A stretch of DNA of 64,000 bases from Anagrus nilaparvatae (GCA_022575985.1 JAKSXM010000147.1:24028001-24092000); one strand, 5' to 3'; numbered from the stretch's first letter, positions 1 to 11,404 are shown. Program-made: numbers and translations. Notes: generated by a model not told the origin, from the letters alone.

Positions 1-299
1 TTAAAATCAATGAAAATTAATTTTATTTTTTACCTGAGTAAATATTTGTTGAGATATAAACGATATATTCCAAACGGTGCTTAATTTATAATATTATTAA
101 TTGTATATTATTTAAAATACTATTTTTAACTTTATAAATTTTATATAACTAACAACTAGATAATTATAACAAAAATTATATTCTTGTTTCTATTAATTGA
201 GATATTTAAGGTAAATGATATACATTTACTTAATTAACAATAAGTACAAATTATTAGAACAATACAAGAATTAATTTTTAAAAATTATTTTTAAGCTAA

Positions 300-1150
300 A
301 CTCAATCACAAAGAAAAAAGTTTGGTATAGTATAGTAAAATATGCATTAGTAAAATCAAAGAAAAGTTCAGACGACTTTTTACACATTATTTATTAAGTA
401 TAAATGCATTTTTTAACATAAGAAACTTAAAATAATTTTAAATCTGTTCTTGTAGAGCACAAAATTTAATCATAAATTAAAATTTTAGATTTTATTGCTT
501 ATAAATTAAACGTAATTACTGGAAGAACACTGATCATTATCACAAATAATTAGTCGCAAGTGACTTTTGCTTTTAAGATAAATTCATTTACTTACTAAAA
601 ACATAATCACAAAGAAATTAATTCTTAAGTTTTTTAAAATAAATTTTTTATTTAAATCATTTTATTATTTTATTATATTAAATTTTATTCTTAACTTAAG
701 TAAATTTAACTCTATACATAATCACAAAGAATAGATTCTTAATAAGAATAATATTTTTCTTTAAAATTTTAAATTTTAGTCTTAACTTAAGTAAATTTAA
801 CTCTGAGCATAATCACAAAGTATCAAGATCTTTGATTGTTAACGTAAATTTAGTTATACATTATAAATAAGTTTTTATATTATTATATTGATAAAAAAAC
901 AGTGTAAATACTGTTTTGTTTTAAATTAATAAATGCATTCATTAAAATATATTATAGATAATACTTATACAATATTTAAGATGATTAATTTAATTAAATG
1001 TAAATTTTTTATTCGTGCGATGTCTTTTTTGTAGCAGGCGCGTGTTGGTGTCAGTAGCATTGTTCTAGGTCAATTGCCAATTAATATCTATTCATAGATG
1101 TAATTCAGAAGAATTTTGTTTTTAAATTGTTACATAATCAGAAAGTATAA
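300..1150. repeat. A+T-rich repeat with recurring CATAATCACAAAGAA word
   Basis: The word CATAATCACAAAGAA or a near copy recurs at about 302, 602, 717, 808 and 1131. Two copies sit in units of exactly 91 bp, because the preceding segment CTTAACTTAAGTAAATTTAA begins at 690 and again at 781. The spacing from 602 to 717 is 115 bp. This looks like a short degenerate tandem repeat. I see no gene in the first 1390 bases. Confidence 0.6.
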
Positions 1151-1393
1151 AAATCTCACAGAATTTTAAGATCTTTTTAAAACTTTTTTTTACTATTATT
1201 CAATAAAAAATATAGAAAATGCATTCATTTAAAAAAATTATATTTTATGCTTAATAAAATAAGTATCTTTTATATTAATATTTTCTTTAAAACTAAATCT
1301 TCTTAAGAAAAAAAAATAAGAATTTGTCATAAACTAACTGCTTATTAGAACTTGTATAGTTTTTGAAAGATTTAGTTTCTTTGGTTAATTTTT

Positions 1394-1620
1394 TAAAATT
1401 TATAAACACGAGAAATATTTAACAAAGAATCACTTTCCTTTACGTAACTCAAAACTGTCAGTTTTGAAAATGACTGCAATATTAAATCATCAAAAGTCTT
1501 TCCGAGTAAAGAATCAATCCAAATCATTAAATGAAAATGTTCCATTCCTCTTTGTTGGTATTCTCGACGCCAAAAATAATGTTAGAAAAGATATAATCAT
1601 CTATGCATATTAAGTTTTTG
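1394..1620 (-). pseudogene. Helitron Rep domain fragment with HUH motif
   Basis: Read on the minus strand, positions 1581 down to about 1510 give HYFWRREYQQRGMEHFHLMI, then WID. This matches the Rep (rolling-circle endonuclease) motif of eukaryotic Helitron transposases: an aromatic run, R-x-E-(Y/F)-Q-x-R-G and then the two metal-binding histidines H-x-H, here at 1539-1531. In an intact Helitron the HUH histidines help cleave the transposon end during rolling-circle transposition. Upstream in the same frame stop codons appear (TAA and TGA between about 1585 and 1600), and the frame ends at about 1394, so this is a dead fragment. No downstream Pif1-like helicase was seen. Identification rests on the motif only. 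Confidence 0.72.
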
Positions 1621-1783
1621 AGATTTATTATAAATAATAAATTTGATCTATAAGAAACCAAGATTTTTCGTTAAATTATCTACGTTTCATTTTTTTAAAA
1701 TATATTCCTCTTATAATTCTTAAAAAGCGTAACAAATGTTTTACCTTAGAATTTATGTATTGTAATGGCAAATGCTGCTTTGA

Positions 1784-2041
1784 TTAGGAAATAGGAATTG
1801 CTGCAAGTAGATTATAAGGTTGATACATTCTCCTAATGTTGCTCATTCTTAATGTCTGAATCATTTGATTATCTTTTGTTTCAACGATATGTCCAACATT
1901 TGTTTTTATTATGTCATGAATCATTTGAAACAAACCATGCCTTTGCCCAGGGTTTCTATCTAGAATTGGGCAAGTGATTGTTCCATTTAAGAATTCTTCC
2001 TTTGAATAGTCAAACATTAAATCTTTTTCTTTGTTACACAA
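1784..2041 (-). pseudogene. probable upstream part of the same Helitron Rep
   Basis: An 85-codon open frame contains RNPGQRHGLF followed by an amphipathic stretch and NVGHIVE. In Helitron Rep proteins a D/N-P...R.F...G.I stretch lies directly before the YFWR.EYQ.RG..H.H motif. Here that motif is found about 300 bases further along the same strand (1581-1510). The two pieces would therefore be nearly contiguous if the bases between about 1585 and 1885 were removed, as expected if an insertion or decayed stretch separates them. The frame is closed at 1784. The assignment is inference from order and spacing and is weaker than for the HUH piece. Confidence 0.42.
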
Positions 2042-2190
2042 ACAGAAACCAAATTGATCAGTATATTTCTCTTAAATTTTTTTTTAAATTCGCTTAATAC
2101 TTTCAATGCTGAAAATAGTATATATAATAACCGTGTTGAGTTATCACGAGCCAAGCTTGGAAAATAACAATACCATAATACTACTGAAAA

Positions 2191-2656
2191 TACTCTGAAG
2201 GTCATCGAAGGCTGGGTCTAGATCCGGATCTGCTAATACAGTTAGTGTAGGTCCAAATTGCCATCGTGTATTACACCCTAGTCTAGTAACCACAGGTAAT
2301 GCATTTAAAAGTACGTTTCCAGCAATCCGTACATTTGCAACTCTTTCGCGAACTCCAATTCCAACTTCTTTATCACCAGCGTTTAAAGCGATGGAAACAT
2401 ATCCATCGCACATAAGCAAATTTTCAACTAATGTAGTATCAACTACAGTAAGATCTTCTAGGAAGTTATCCTCAGCATCATCTTCAGGAGCTGGTGGCGT
2501 ACGCACTACAATATATACACTGTCGTGATCGACATAAACACCATTATAAGCTTCATCACCAGCTAACTGTTCAGCAATGGTTGTAATAGCAAGGGGAGAT
2601 GCTCCCATGCAAACTTGAGGCGGTACTCGCAAATTACCCAAATATACTGTATCCAT
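2191..2656 (-). pseudogene. virus-like ORF, possible N-terminal half of an RNA-virus nucleoprotein
   Basis: A clean open frame of about 195 codons spans 2731 to 2144. A likely true start is the Met at 2656, because the residues before it look like filler. Codon content is balanced and G+C is clearly higher than in the flanks, unlike host genes in this window. The product is acidic in the middle (an EDDAEDNFLEDL stretch) and rich in valine and leucine. It has no signal peptide and no recognised enzyme motif. I read it, together with the frame at 4207-5000, as a fossil of a nucleoprotein gene of a negative-strand RNA virus (Mononegavirales or Jingchuvirales type). The frame ends in unrelated sequence after about 2191, which suggests truncation. 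It could instead be an unrecognised host or transposon protein. Homology is not proven here. Confidence 0.4.
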
Positions 2657-2812
2657 CGTATGGCTAAATGATCTAATTCCATCAACTGGAGAAGGCTCGC
2701 AAAAATACAAAAATACAACAGTTAAATTCACTTAATTTGTCCAATGTTCACTTAATGTCCTTGGCTTGTAGATAACTAATATATAAACTTATATTCACTT
2801 AATGCCGCAATG

Positions 2813-3462
2813 AGTAAGTTGCTCGATTTCCATGTAAGCATAGGAAATAAATGTTTTCATTTATTTCATTTATATGAAGAAATACATAATTTTAAAAAAA
2901 TTTTACCTTAAAAACTCCTGGTTTTGTTACACAGTGTAAAATCCTTTATTATGAAGAGAGTTTGGAATTTAAATTACCAATAGCAACAATTTTTTCCAAA
3001 TAGGTATAACTATGGTATAGTTTTCTTCTTTCGATTTCCATGTAAGCTTAGGAAATAAATGTTTTCATTTATTTCATTTATATGAAGAAATACATAATTT
3101 TATAAAAATTTTACCTTAAAATCACCTGGTTTTGTTAAGAAGTGTAAAAAATCTTTTTTCTCTGAAGAGCGCTTGGATTTTTAATTATTTTATTTTTTTT
3201 TTTATTACCAGTGGCAAAAATTTTTTCCAAATAAGTATAACTACGTTATAGTTTTCTTCTTTCGATTTCCATGTAAGCTTAGGAAATAAATGTTTTCATT
3301 TATTTCATTTATATGAAGAAATACATAATTTTATAAAAATTTTACCTTTAAATCGCCTGGTTTTGTTAAGAAGTGTAAAAAATCTTTTTTCTCTGAAGAG
3401 CGCTTGGATTATTAATTATTTTATATATTTTTTCCAAATAGGTCTTAGGTTTTCTTCTTGAT
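2813..3462. repeat. three-copy tandem repeat, 208-231 bp unit
   Basis: The segment TCGATTTCCATGTAAGC, followed by TTTCATTTATTTCATTTATATGAAGAAATAC and a CCTGGTTTTGTTA stretch, begins at 2823, 3031 and 3262. The units differ mainly in an A/T-tract length change (208 against 231 bp). The third unit is truncated near 3462. The array lies between the two virus-like frames and may mark where the locus was rearranged. No coding capacity was seen in it or in 3463-4206, which is A+T-rich filler. Confidence 0.85.
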
Positions 3463-4206
3463 AAATGTCAAAAAAATAGCAAAATCTGAAACATGAAGGC
3501 TTTTTTTAGCAATTTTCAGTTACAATTTTAGAAAAAATAATTTTAAAAGAAAAATATAATCAATATTTTAAATGGAAAATCCTATACCAAAAAGTGCAAA
3601 TATTTTTTTTGCAAAAGTTTTTACATACGAGAGATAAAATTCTTTTTCATCGCAAGATAAACAAATTTAATAGCAAAAATAAAAAAATTTTCAATTTCAC
3701 TGCTACGAATATAAAAATAAATTTTACATGTTTCTTATGTGATTTGTTATTTATGGTCTGCGCTCTACTTAATGATGGAAGACTTAAAATTAGCTAAAAT
3801 CAAAAGAAAACTTGATTATGACGATAGGCTAAGAGGACTCCATAAAAATCTGTTTTCAATAAAACTCGCATTCCACTTTTAAACTTTACTCGCAAGTGGA
3901 AAAAATAAGTTTTAGTTTATATATAAGGACACTCAGTTTCTGACTTAAACATACATATATAGTGTACATAGAACTTTGCGTGCGTGTGCGAATATATACA
4001 TGTATATAGCAGCTCCGAATAGCAGCTTAAAAATAGAATAAACTAGAATAAATAAAAATATAATAGCTTCTAAACTATTTATAATTAGAATTAACTTCTA
4101 ATAAATTTATAGAAAAGTCCACTAAAAGTTGACTGGGTAGACAGATAGAATATTACTTGTTGATGAAGTCAATAATAATAAAAAACAATGATATTAACAG
4201 AGTCTT

Positions 4207-5000
4207 CTATTCCCTAATATCTTGTCTATTATTTCCTGCTTCTGAAATAATCAATGGTCGGTTTCTTGCTTTGATATACTGTTTAGCTGACTCTAAGAAA
4301 TATTGTCCTGCTTCTTGTGTCATTGCCCTTGCTGATAATTCTGCAGTGCCTACAACACTGGCATCGGATTTAAGATCCATAACCAGCTTTATTCTCTCAA
4401 TCATCCTTTTCATTGCCGTGGAGTCCATATTCGGAACATACAAATTGGCTAATGAAGATTGATAAGTTTCTCCTATCGTTTTAGCCATCACTGTGAGAGT
4501 ACGAAAATGTTTTGAGCTGAAAGCTTCCAGCATATAACTTGGGAACAAAAACTTGAGGAATGGAAGGTCCTCATCATTGATAATATCAAATATCTCTAAA
4601 ATCCTCCCTATAGATGCCTTTTCAGGCTGACCTATTTCCATGAATGCTAGCAGTTCTGGGTGTTTGTTAAATATATACTCATATAAAGAGGCCGATATGT
4701 GTCATTTCGCAAAATGACAGGTTTATACATACCGTGTGAAAGAAAGCACGGAACTTGGGGTTTAATTTTGTTACTGCTAATGTACGTATGACATTAAAAA
4801 CAGCTTTTCTAACTGCAAACATCGATGCCATTTTCTGATAAAAGTTCTGGCATGAAAGTAATACTGGATATGTGAATCCTTCGTTGCTAATAACCATCTG
4901 CTGGGTGAAGGATCTAAATCGGTTATTAAACCAGCCTGGCGCTAATATTAAACAGTAAATCTTATAACAAACAGCAAAGCTTATAATAATTTTTTTATGA
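4207..5000 (-). pseudogene. virus-like ORF, possible C-terminal half of an RNA-virus nucleoprotein, frameshifted
   Basis: Two overlapping frames on the minus strand together give a continuous helical protein stretch. The first runs from about 4945 (LAPGWFNNRFRSF) to about 4690. The second runs from the segment ending HPELLAF, just before a Met at 4641, to a stop at 4207. They change register near 4695, in the CATATCGG region, so a single-base indel breaks the gene. The second part contains DEDLPFLKFLFPSYM and SSLANLYVPNMDST, a pattern compatible with the RNA-binding C lobe of mononegavirus nucleoproteins. G+C is above background and there is no intron-like border. The frames lie upstream, in transcription sense, of the supposed N-terminal half at 2.2-2.7 kb. 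The order is therefore inverted relative to a normal gene, and the locus cannot encode an intact protein. The family call is from general character only. Confidence 0.45.
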
Positions 5001-5712
5001 CAGGTTACTTTGTTCAAATTTGTTTTTTCAGATTTGCTGTTTAAATTTCTATTTGTGTATCTAGTGGACCTTAAAATGGACTTTTCTATAATAATTAATT
5101 AGCAGTTAATTCTTAAAAGTTATTCTATTTTTATATTTATTCTGTTGCATAATTTTTTTTCCTTTTAACTTTTCATGTTTTTAATAATCATAAAAAATTT
5201 TTTTTGTATTATCCATTATGTTTTTTTTTCATGATAAATTTTGATTTTAACACATCCTGATAAAATACGTGTTAAAACATATGTTTAAACCGGGAAAAAA
5301 CCTGATAAAAATGGATTTAAGTGAATTTTGAAATTTTCGGACCTTTAGAAATTTTTTAAACTTACGACTAGACGCAAAATAAAGTAGCCTATCCATTCAC
5401 AGGACCCCTTTTTCTAATGCTCGTAGATCTGTTGATTCACAGAAAACAATGGCAGATTTAATTTCTATTCAGTTTCCAAATTTCATAATTTTAAAATCCC
5501 AATTTACCGAGATGCTACTCAGATCTAATTTGGTTATCTCTGATTTTAAAACACGCAAAATACTGATAAAATTTTTTAACCATTCTAGCGCTGTATTCGC
5601 AGGTTTTTAAAAGACCCTTTCCTAAAAATTTGTTTAGTTGAAAAAAATGAAATTTTGGGACGTCCTTGAAAACGAGAGTTAAAGCACCTTTGTGAAATAC
5701 AATTTTTTGGTT

Positions 5713-5931
5713 TTATTTAATACCACTATTTTTGTCTAATATTTTTCTGCGTGTACTTGGTCCAAAGCAAGCTTCAAAGGATGAGCTTCCTGTTTGCACA
5801 CTGCTGCAACCAGCATCTTGCTGGGCCATGATGTTTTCAATTGCATTCATAGAGACACCACATAGTAGGTTTTGGCTTTTCGTTTTTGAAACGCTGTCTC
5901 CAATTGCTGCTTGCACATATTTTCTATTTGC
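5713..5931 (-). CDS. possible orphan terminal exon, unidentified
   Basis: A pyrimidine-rich tract and CACAG at 5932-5945 (minus strand) form a good splice acceptor. It is followed by 72 sense codons and a TAA at 5713-5715, and the stop overlaps an AATAAA-type signal (ATTAAATAAAACC). The predicted segment starts ANRKYVQAAIGDSVSKTK, has a serine/cysteine-rich middle and ends KILDKNSGIK. I recognise no domain. No upstream exon was found between 5950 and 8000, so this may be a lone exon captured by a transposon, a retained fragment of a lost gene, or chance. The opposite-strand frame here is a shadow. Confidence 0.3.
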   Translation of the reverse strand, partial: ANRKYVQAAIGDSVSKTKSQNLLCGVSMNAIENIMAQQDAGCSSVQTGSSSFEACFGPSTRRKILDKNSGIK

Positions 5932-5949
5932 CTGTGAAAAAAGTAGATA

Positions 5950-8265
5950 GGTAGTATATGCAGCAAATTAAGGTCGCGCTATCCGCAACGAGCAGTATTT
6001 TTTGAAATTGAGATATTTGAACCATTTATTTATTATAGTTTTTTAATGAAAGAATAAATGCTTTTCAGTATTAGTCACAAGAATTTAGAAAAGAAATTGA
6101 AAATGTCTTTAAGTCGGTTGTCATGCAAAATTTGAAGATATTTCAACTGCAAAATCAAAATTTAACTTGGCTATTATATGAAAAACATGGTATTACGGTA
6201 CCGAACGGATATAGCACTTCGCCTACTATCAAAGTGTAAAACTACAATAAGAACCCTAAAATTTGTATTTTTGTACTCAAATTTCTCTAAATTTTGCACG
6301 ATAAACGAACAAATAACCCAAGCTATTGAATTCTTGAAACTTTTCTCTAAAAAACTATATGTATATCTTTAAACGAAAGTTTTTTAAGGAGTATTTAAGC
6401 ACGAATTATTAAATAATAATTCAAAATAATATTGTAACTATACTTTGATACAATTTTAATCCCTTATCAGTATTTATCTTGCGAGTATCAGCTGTATATT
6501 GTTAAAACAGACATGACTGTCAAAAATATCGTCGAAAATTCCAATGTTCGATCGGGAACAAATTTTTCAAAAAAGATAAAAATCATTCTTAGAACTCATA
6601 ATATTCATACAGGTATAACTATTAATGATTAACAAATTTTTTGTTATTTTAGACAAGCCCATATATTCAAATGCTTTGTGTTTAAATATGATTTGGAAAT
6701 AGGAAAGAATTAAATTTTAAAACATTATAAAATTTATATTTTTTAATATCGAAACTACAAATAAAATAGGGAATCCAGGTTTAATATTTAGAATAACAAT
6801 TTTTTATAAAAGTATGCATAGTTTTTAAGATATATTATAAATAACATAATTTATAAGTTCCAAGTGCAAAACAATGTGAAAATTAGATTTATAAGATTAG
6901 CGATAGAAATAAATAATTATATTTCATAGAGTAAAATGAAACATGAAAATGCATTTAATGCTTTTTGTTTATTTTAATGTGATCATGGAAGATTGTTTCC
7001 ATTTTTTGGGTGATTTTATTTTATTTATTTTATTAGATTTTAAGCTATTAATTTGTATGATTTTAAAAAATCGCTAAGTTTAAATAGTTACTAATATTTG
7101 GTAATTTTTCAAATAAAGACTGTTATTCATTAATTTATTTATTTATAAAATATCACAGCGATATATTTTGTATTTATTTTTTATCAAAAAAAGACTAATT
7201 TAATTATGTAAACATTTTTTGTAAAAAATTGTTTTTGAAAAGACTGATTTGTTATATTTATTTTTAATTTATCTGTGAAAATTAATGCATTAAATGTATA
7301 TCAAAGAATAGTTTTTATTGTAATTTTATCAGTAAAATGGACTGAAAATTAGAGATACAAAGTATGAAAGTAAAAAATAAAAATATAAAAATAAAATAAA
7401 AGACAATAAATTAACAATTAGAATGAAATTTTACATATTTTTAATACAAAATAATTCATATAGAAATATCTAAAAAATTGAATGAATAAGCATGAAATTC
7501 CAATATATAGTACAAAATAAATATGTAAATGAACATAATAGTGTTAATATTTTGTAATTGAAAAAATTATACTAAAAAAGACAATGAAAATGATATATTT
7601 AAATTATATAATAAGTAAAATGTATCTTTTGAAAAAATTTTGTGCAATTGTAAAACTATTTTGTAAAAATTAATTTTAATAATATACAAAAAATAAGAAT
7701 GCCCGATAAAAATAAATGATCTCAAATACTAATTTTTATAAAGTGCCATAAAAACTCTCCAATAATAAATATTTTATAAAACTGCAATACTGTACGTGAT
7801 ATTATTTTGCCCTAAAGATAAAGAATTACATTATTTGTTATGTATAAATAGCATTCATGATAAATCTAAGTTATTTTTTTTATATATTAGATCCAAATAA
7901 TGATTTTCTTTATCACTGTTATAAGGCTATTTACTTTATAATATTTTAAATTTTAAAATATTTTTAAATAATTCATCATATATGTTTTACAAATTAATAT
8001 TGCTTTGTGTTGTATTTTATAAAATGTACAATAAAAATTATAAATTTTTGCAATAAAAAAAATCTATTATATTGGAAATATTTTTATTTTTCTAAGCAAT
8101 ATCTTTTAACCCGAAAAATTTTCCTTGTTTTCCAATTTGATCCATATTGGCGTATTTAAGAAGGAAGTCATAAAAAAATAATAAAATTTTTATTTCTATA
8201 GATACCGAAGAAACTGGCATCATTGGATATATTGATTTTTTGAAGGAAATTTAAGCAAACCCGTA
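5950..8265. other. gene-free A+T-rich DNA
   Basis: No splice-supported exons, RNA genes or clear repeat boundaries were seen. The stretch is dominated by A/T homopolymers. A short open frame near 6178-6372 has no coding character. Confidence 0.6.
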
Positions 8266-8830
8266 TGATTACACTCCTCTAACATATTTTTCAACATTCA
8301 ACAGCTCAAAGTACATACTAGTCCCTTAAAAATAAGAAAAAATCAGTTATTAAGAAAAATTAAATTTAAAGGATTGAAAGGGTTAAAATAAGAGTGTTAC
8401 GCCCCAATTACTTAGTTTTTGGAATAGATTCGGATTTAGTGGCCCAACATACCAACTAGATTCCATAAAAATTAAAAAAAAACGTTTTTTAAGAAAATCT
8501 AAATTTTAAGGGTTAAAAGGATTAAAATAAGGGTGTAAAAATAAGCTCCTCTAATATAATTTTTGACGTTAGTTTCGGGTTCATCAGTCCAAGATACTTA
8601 CAGGACCCCTTAAAAATAAAAAAATCATTTTAACAAAAAATAAATTTTAAGGCTTAAAAATAAGGGTGCTCCACCCCTGTACTTGATTTTTTATGTCAAA
8701 TTCGGATTCAACGGCCCAAAAAACTTCTAGTTCCCTTAAAAAAAAAAAAAAAAAAAAAACAGTTTATAAGACAAATTAAATTTTAAGGGTTGAAAGGGTG
8801 ACATAAGGGTTTTGAGCCTACTCCAACAAA
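8265..8830 (+). repeat. tandem repeat, about 140 bp unit, four degenerate copies
   Basis: Each unit carries a variant of AAATTTTAAGGGTTGAAAGG, then AAAATAAGGGTGT, then a C/T-rich stretch (CTCC...), a TCGGATTCA-like word, and CCCTTAAAAATAA plus an A tract. Copies begin near 8270, 8390, 8525 and 8660. The last A tract has expanded to more than 20 A at about 8739-8760. Confidence 0.7.
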
Positions 8831-9240
8831 TATAAGCTATTATAGGTTTTTTGGGTCGCTGATCGCGAATTTCAATGTCTTTACTATAAGAAATGTGCAG
8901 AAACCCCTAAAATTTTCAAAAACAACCTATAAAAAGGGATATTTTTGATGCATGCTAGTTTTACGCTTTCAGTGTCTATAGACGGTTCGAAAGGGTTTTT
9001 TGGGTTGTTAATCACGAATTTCCGGGAATTTTTTCTTAAAAATATATTTCTCATCCTTAAATTAGCAAAAACAACCTCTAAAAGGGGTTTTGCACTTCAA
9101 GTTTTAAGATTTGGTACATATATGGGTTTTTTTGGGTCACTGAACATGAATTTTGGGTAATTTTTTATTGAAAATTAATATCTCACCCTTGAATTAGCAA
9201 AAGCTACCCTTAAAAGTTTGCTTTTTCTTTAGGTTTCACT
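8820..9240 (+). repeat. copy of the GGGTCGCTGATC interspersed repeat family
   Basis: The words CTATTATAGGTTTTTTGGGTCGCTGATC, AATTTC(N), TTAGCAAAAACAACC and CTAAAAGGGGTTTT recur at about 8835-8945, 8990-9090 and 9120-9230. The same words in the same order occur at 15640-16180, 51755-52500 (inverted) and 60913-61490. This is therefore one member of a dispersed family made of internal subrepeats of roughly 120-150 bp. No transposase was seen. The short frame 8945-9160 is repeat-derived and not a gene. Confidence 0.75.
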
Positions 9241-9249
9241 TAAAAAATT

Positions 9250-10460
9250 TTTTTTCGTTAGGATTTACAGGTATGATCATTTATAAATAAAGGTGCCCTG
9301 GCTAAAAAGAAGAATCTTAAAAATCTTGAAACATGACCTAACACTCGACCTAACATAAACAATTGTTGAATAAGATAATCTTTCAGACCTGTAAGGCCTA
9401 TTTTAGTCAAAAATTATAAAATATATTTTTTTTTTAATTGGTAATGCCCATGTTCAAAAGTAGATATATATCTGCTATTCAATAATAAGGTCTGATAATG
9501 TTCAACCTTGTTTAGGTGAACTAAGGGTATCAGGGATGTTTTTTCAATTATTCTGAAAATTTGAAGCAAATCGATTTTTCAAACAATCGACCTTGCTAAT
9601 TAAATTTAGAAAAAGGATTTAAAATTAATTAAAATTTTTTGATTCATGACAAGTTTATTTTGTTTTGATTTCAACAATATGGTATGTACTTTTATTAAAT
9701 ACTGCTTATTAATATAAAATCTTATTTTTATAATGCCTTATAGAGTTTTTAAATTTATTTAAAGCAATTTGTTAACATAAATACTTGATAATAATAAGAA
9801 AATTGCCCTTTTAATTAAAAAAGAAAATATTAAAAATGTAACTGCAATATTTTATAAAACATTTGCTTAAAAAAAAAAAAAAAAATTAATTTGATGTGCA
9901 ATATGCATGTAAAGTTTTTTTAATTCATATATATAAATGCATTTTAGACAAAAGATTTATTATTTCAAATTTATTTTACAATACTCGAAATGCTAAAATT
10001 ATAAAAAATTTTTTTATTTTAATCAAGTCTTTAAATTTGATTTTAAGATTATTCAAAAAAATTTAATATATTATATTACAGTAGAATAAATTAATTATTA
10101 AATTATGATGACATATTTTCTAATACCTAAAATCTTAATGTTAATAGTTTAATGATTAAATTTTTATAACAGACTTACTATAACTCTAAATAATAAGTTA
10201 TTTATTTTGATTTATCGTTAATAAAATTAATTCGATAATATTAAATTAACAGTAACAAAATTATTAAGGCAAACTTTAAAAACATTGTAATTATTTAATT
10301 ATTTATAAATTAATATAATAAAAATTATTGTTTTAAGAATTATTGTTACTATTTAATATTTAAAAAAAATAAGTAATTTTAAATTTACAGTTAAAATATT
10401 CACATGCATGTATAAACTGTATAAAATTAATATGATTTGTTTTAAAAGTTTGTAAAAACC
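9250..10460. other. gene-free A+T-rich DNA
   Basis: No exon-like segment or repeat family was recognised between the repeat block and the poly(A) signal of the zinc-finger gene. Several A/T homopolymers are present. Confidence 0.55.
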
Positions 10461-10464
10461 AAAA

Positions 10465-10470
10465 TTTATT
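10465..10470 (-). promoter_or_regulatory. poly(A) signal AATAAA of the zinc-finger gene
   Basis: AATAAA on the minus strand lies about 40 bases beyond the stop codon at 10509-10511, the usual position for an mRNA 3' end signal. Confidence 0.45.
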
Positions 10471-10508
10471 AATGAATAAAAAAATAATTTTAAAAGTAAT
10501 ATTTAATT

Positions 10509-10981
10509 CTAGGTTCTTAAGGTAGAAAAAGAAACAGGCCCAGCCTGTCTCATCATCACAGCAAAGGTACTTAAACCCTCTTCATTATTGTTATTTGATC
10601 TGTTAATATTGTTGGGTGTTAAATTATTTTTATTTTTACTACTATTAGTGTGGCTTTGCAAATGCTTTTTCAAATGATCTTTTCTATAGAAAGCTTTTCC
10701 GCATTCAGTACAGACATGATTTTTACTGCCAGAATGAATTATCATATGCCTAGCTAAATGTTCATTACGCTTAAACGCTTTACAGCACATACTGCATTGA
10801 TATGGTCTATCTTTGTTGTGCTCTTGCCTATGTCTATCTAGATGTTCCTTTCTTTTTAAGTTAGCACCACAAATATCGCATTTATAGATTGAAGTCTGTT
10901 TATGATCTTCAAGATGTCCTTCAAGTTCTTTAAGATCTTGGAACCGATATGCACATTCTGGACAGCTATAAAAAAGCATAC
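10509..10981 (-). CDS. zinc-finger gene exon 2 (all four fingers)
   Basis: The single exon carries the whole finger array plus the Asn-rich tail. The reading frame extends upstream through the intron end to 11003, but the TTTTCAG acceptor at 10982-10988 and the matching phase of exon 1 place the exon border at 10981. Confidence 0.85.
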
Positions 10982-11404
10982 CTGAAAATAAATAAGGTTG
11001 CAAACAAAATTTTTAAGATGAAAATATATGTTTTAATATTATGCTAAAAAATATTTATTCAAATACAAACCATTTATTTGCTGTGGTTTTATATCATATT
11101 GTTCGGATCTTGACTTTTCATCTTCAGAATTTTGTGTTATTGAATCACTGTTACTATTATCACAGTCGTAAGTATAGGGTAAGCCAAGAACTTTAGATAT
11201 ATGCTCTAAATATTCAGATGTCATTTTTAAATCTATTTTTAGAGGATCTGTCATTGTAGATGCATCAACCTTAAGTTTTTTTTGAGAATTGGATACTTCT
11301 GAATTAGATTCATTAAACTTTTCTTTATTGAAGAGATTTTCATTTCGATTTTCATCTATTTGTTGAAAGTTGACATCTTGATTTGTATAGTAGAAGTTAT
11401 CCAT
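10509..11404 (-). CDS. C2H2 zinc-finger protein, two coding exons, 268 aa
   Basis: Exon 1 is 11404-11071 and ends after the first base of a Gly codon at a GTTTGT donor. Exon 2 is 10981-10509 and begins after ATTTATTTTCAG. The phases match and give 268 residues. The first 111 residues are polar, low-complexity and rich in Asn, Glu and Ser, with no fold recognised. Four tandem C2H2 fingers follow: C118/C121-H134/H138, C146/C149-H162/H166, C174/C177-H190/H194 and C202/C205-H218/H222. The linkers are HKQTSIY, HNKDRPY and HSGSKNH, looser than the classic TGEKP. The three later fingers share a K/R-K/N-E/D-H-L core, which suggests recognition of a repeated triplet. The tail is Asn-rich and ends SFSTLRT. 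The protein is probably a nuclear DNA-binding factor. No orthologue is claimed. The start is the first in-frame ATG, and a splice-acceptor-like TTTCTTTGCAG at about 11477 may mark a 5' UTR intron. Confidence 0.88.
11071..11404 (-). CDS. zinc-finger gene exon 1 (polar N-terminal region)
   Basis: The ATG at 11404 begins MDNFYYTNQDVNFQQ. The frame stays open past the donor to 11039, but joining after AAT-G gives correct phase with the finger exon. The segment is acidic and Asn/Ser-rich and contains DASTMTDPLKIDLKMTSEYL, a possible short helix. Confidence 0.8.

Noticed and set aside
5732..5950. Plus-strand open frame opposite the orphan exon
   Set aside because: Shadow frame; the minus strand has the acceptor, stop and poly(A) signal.
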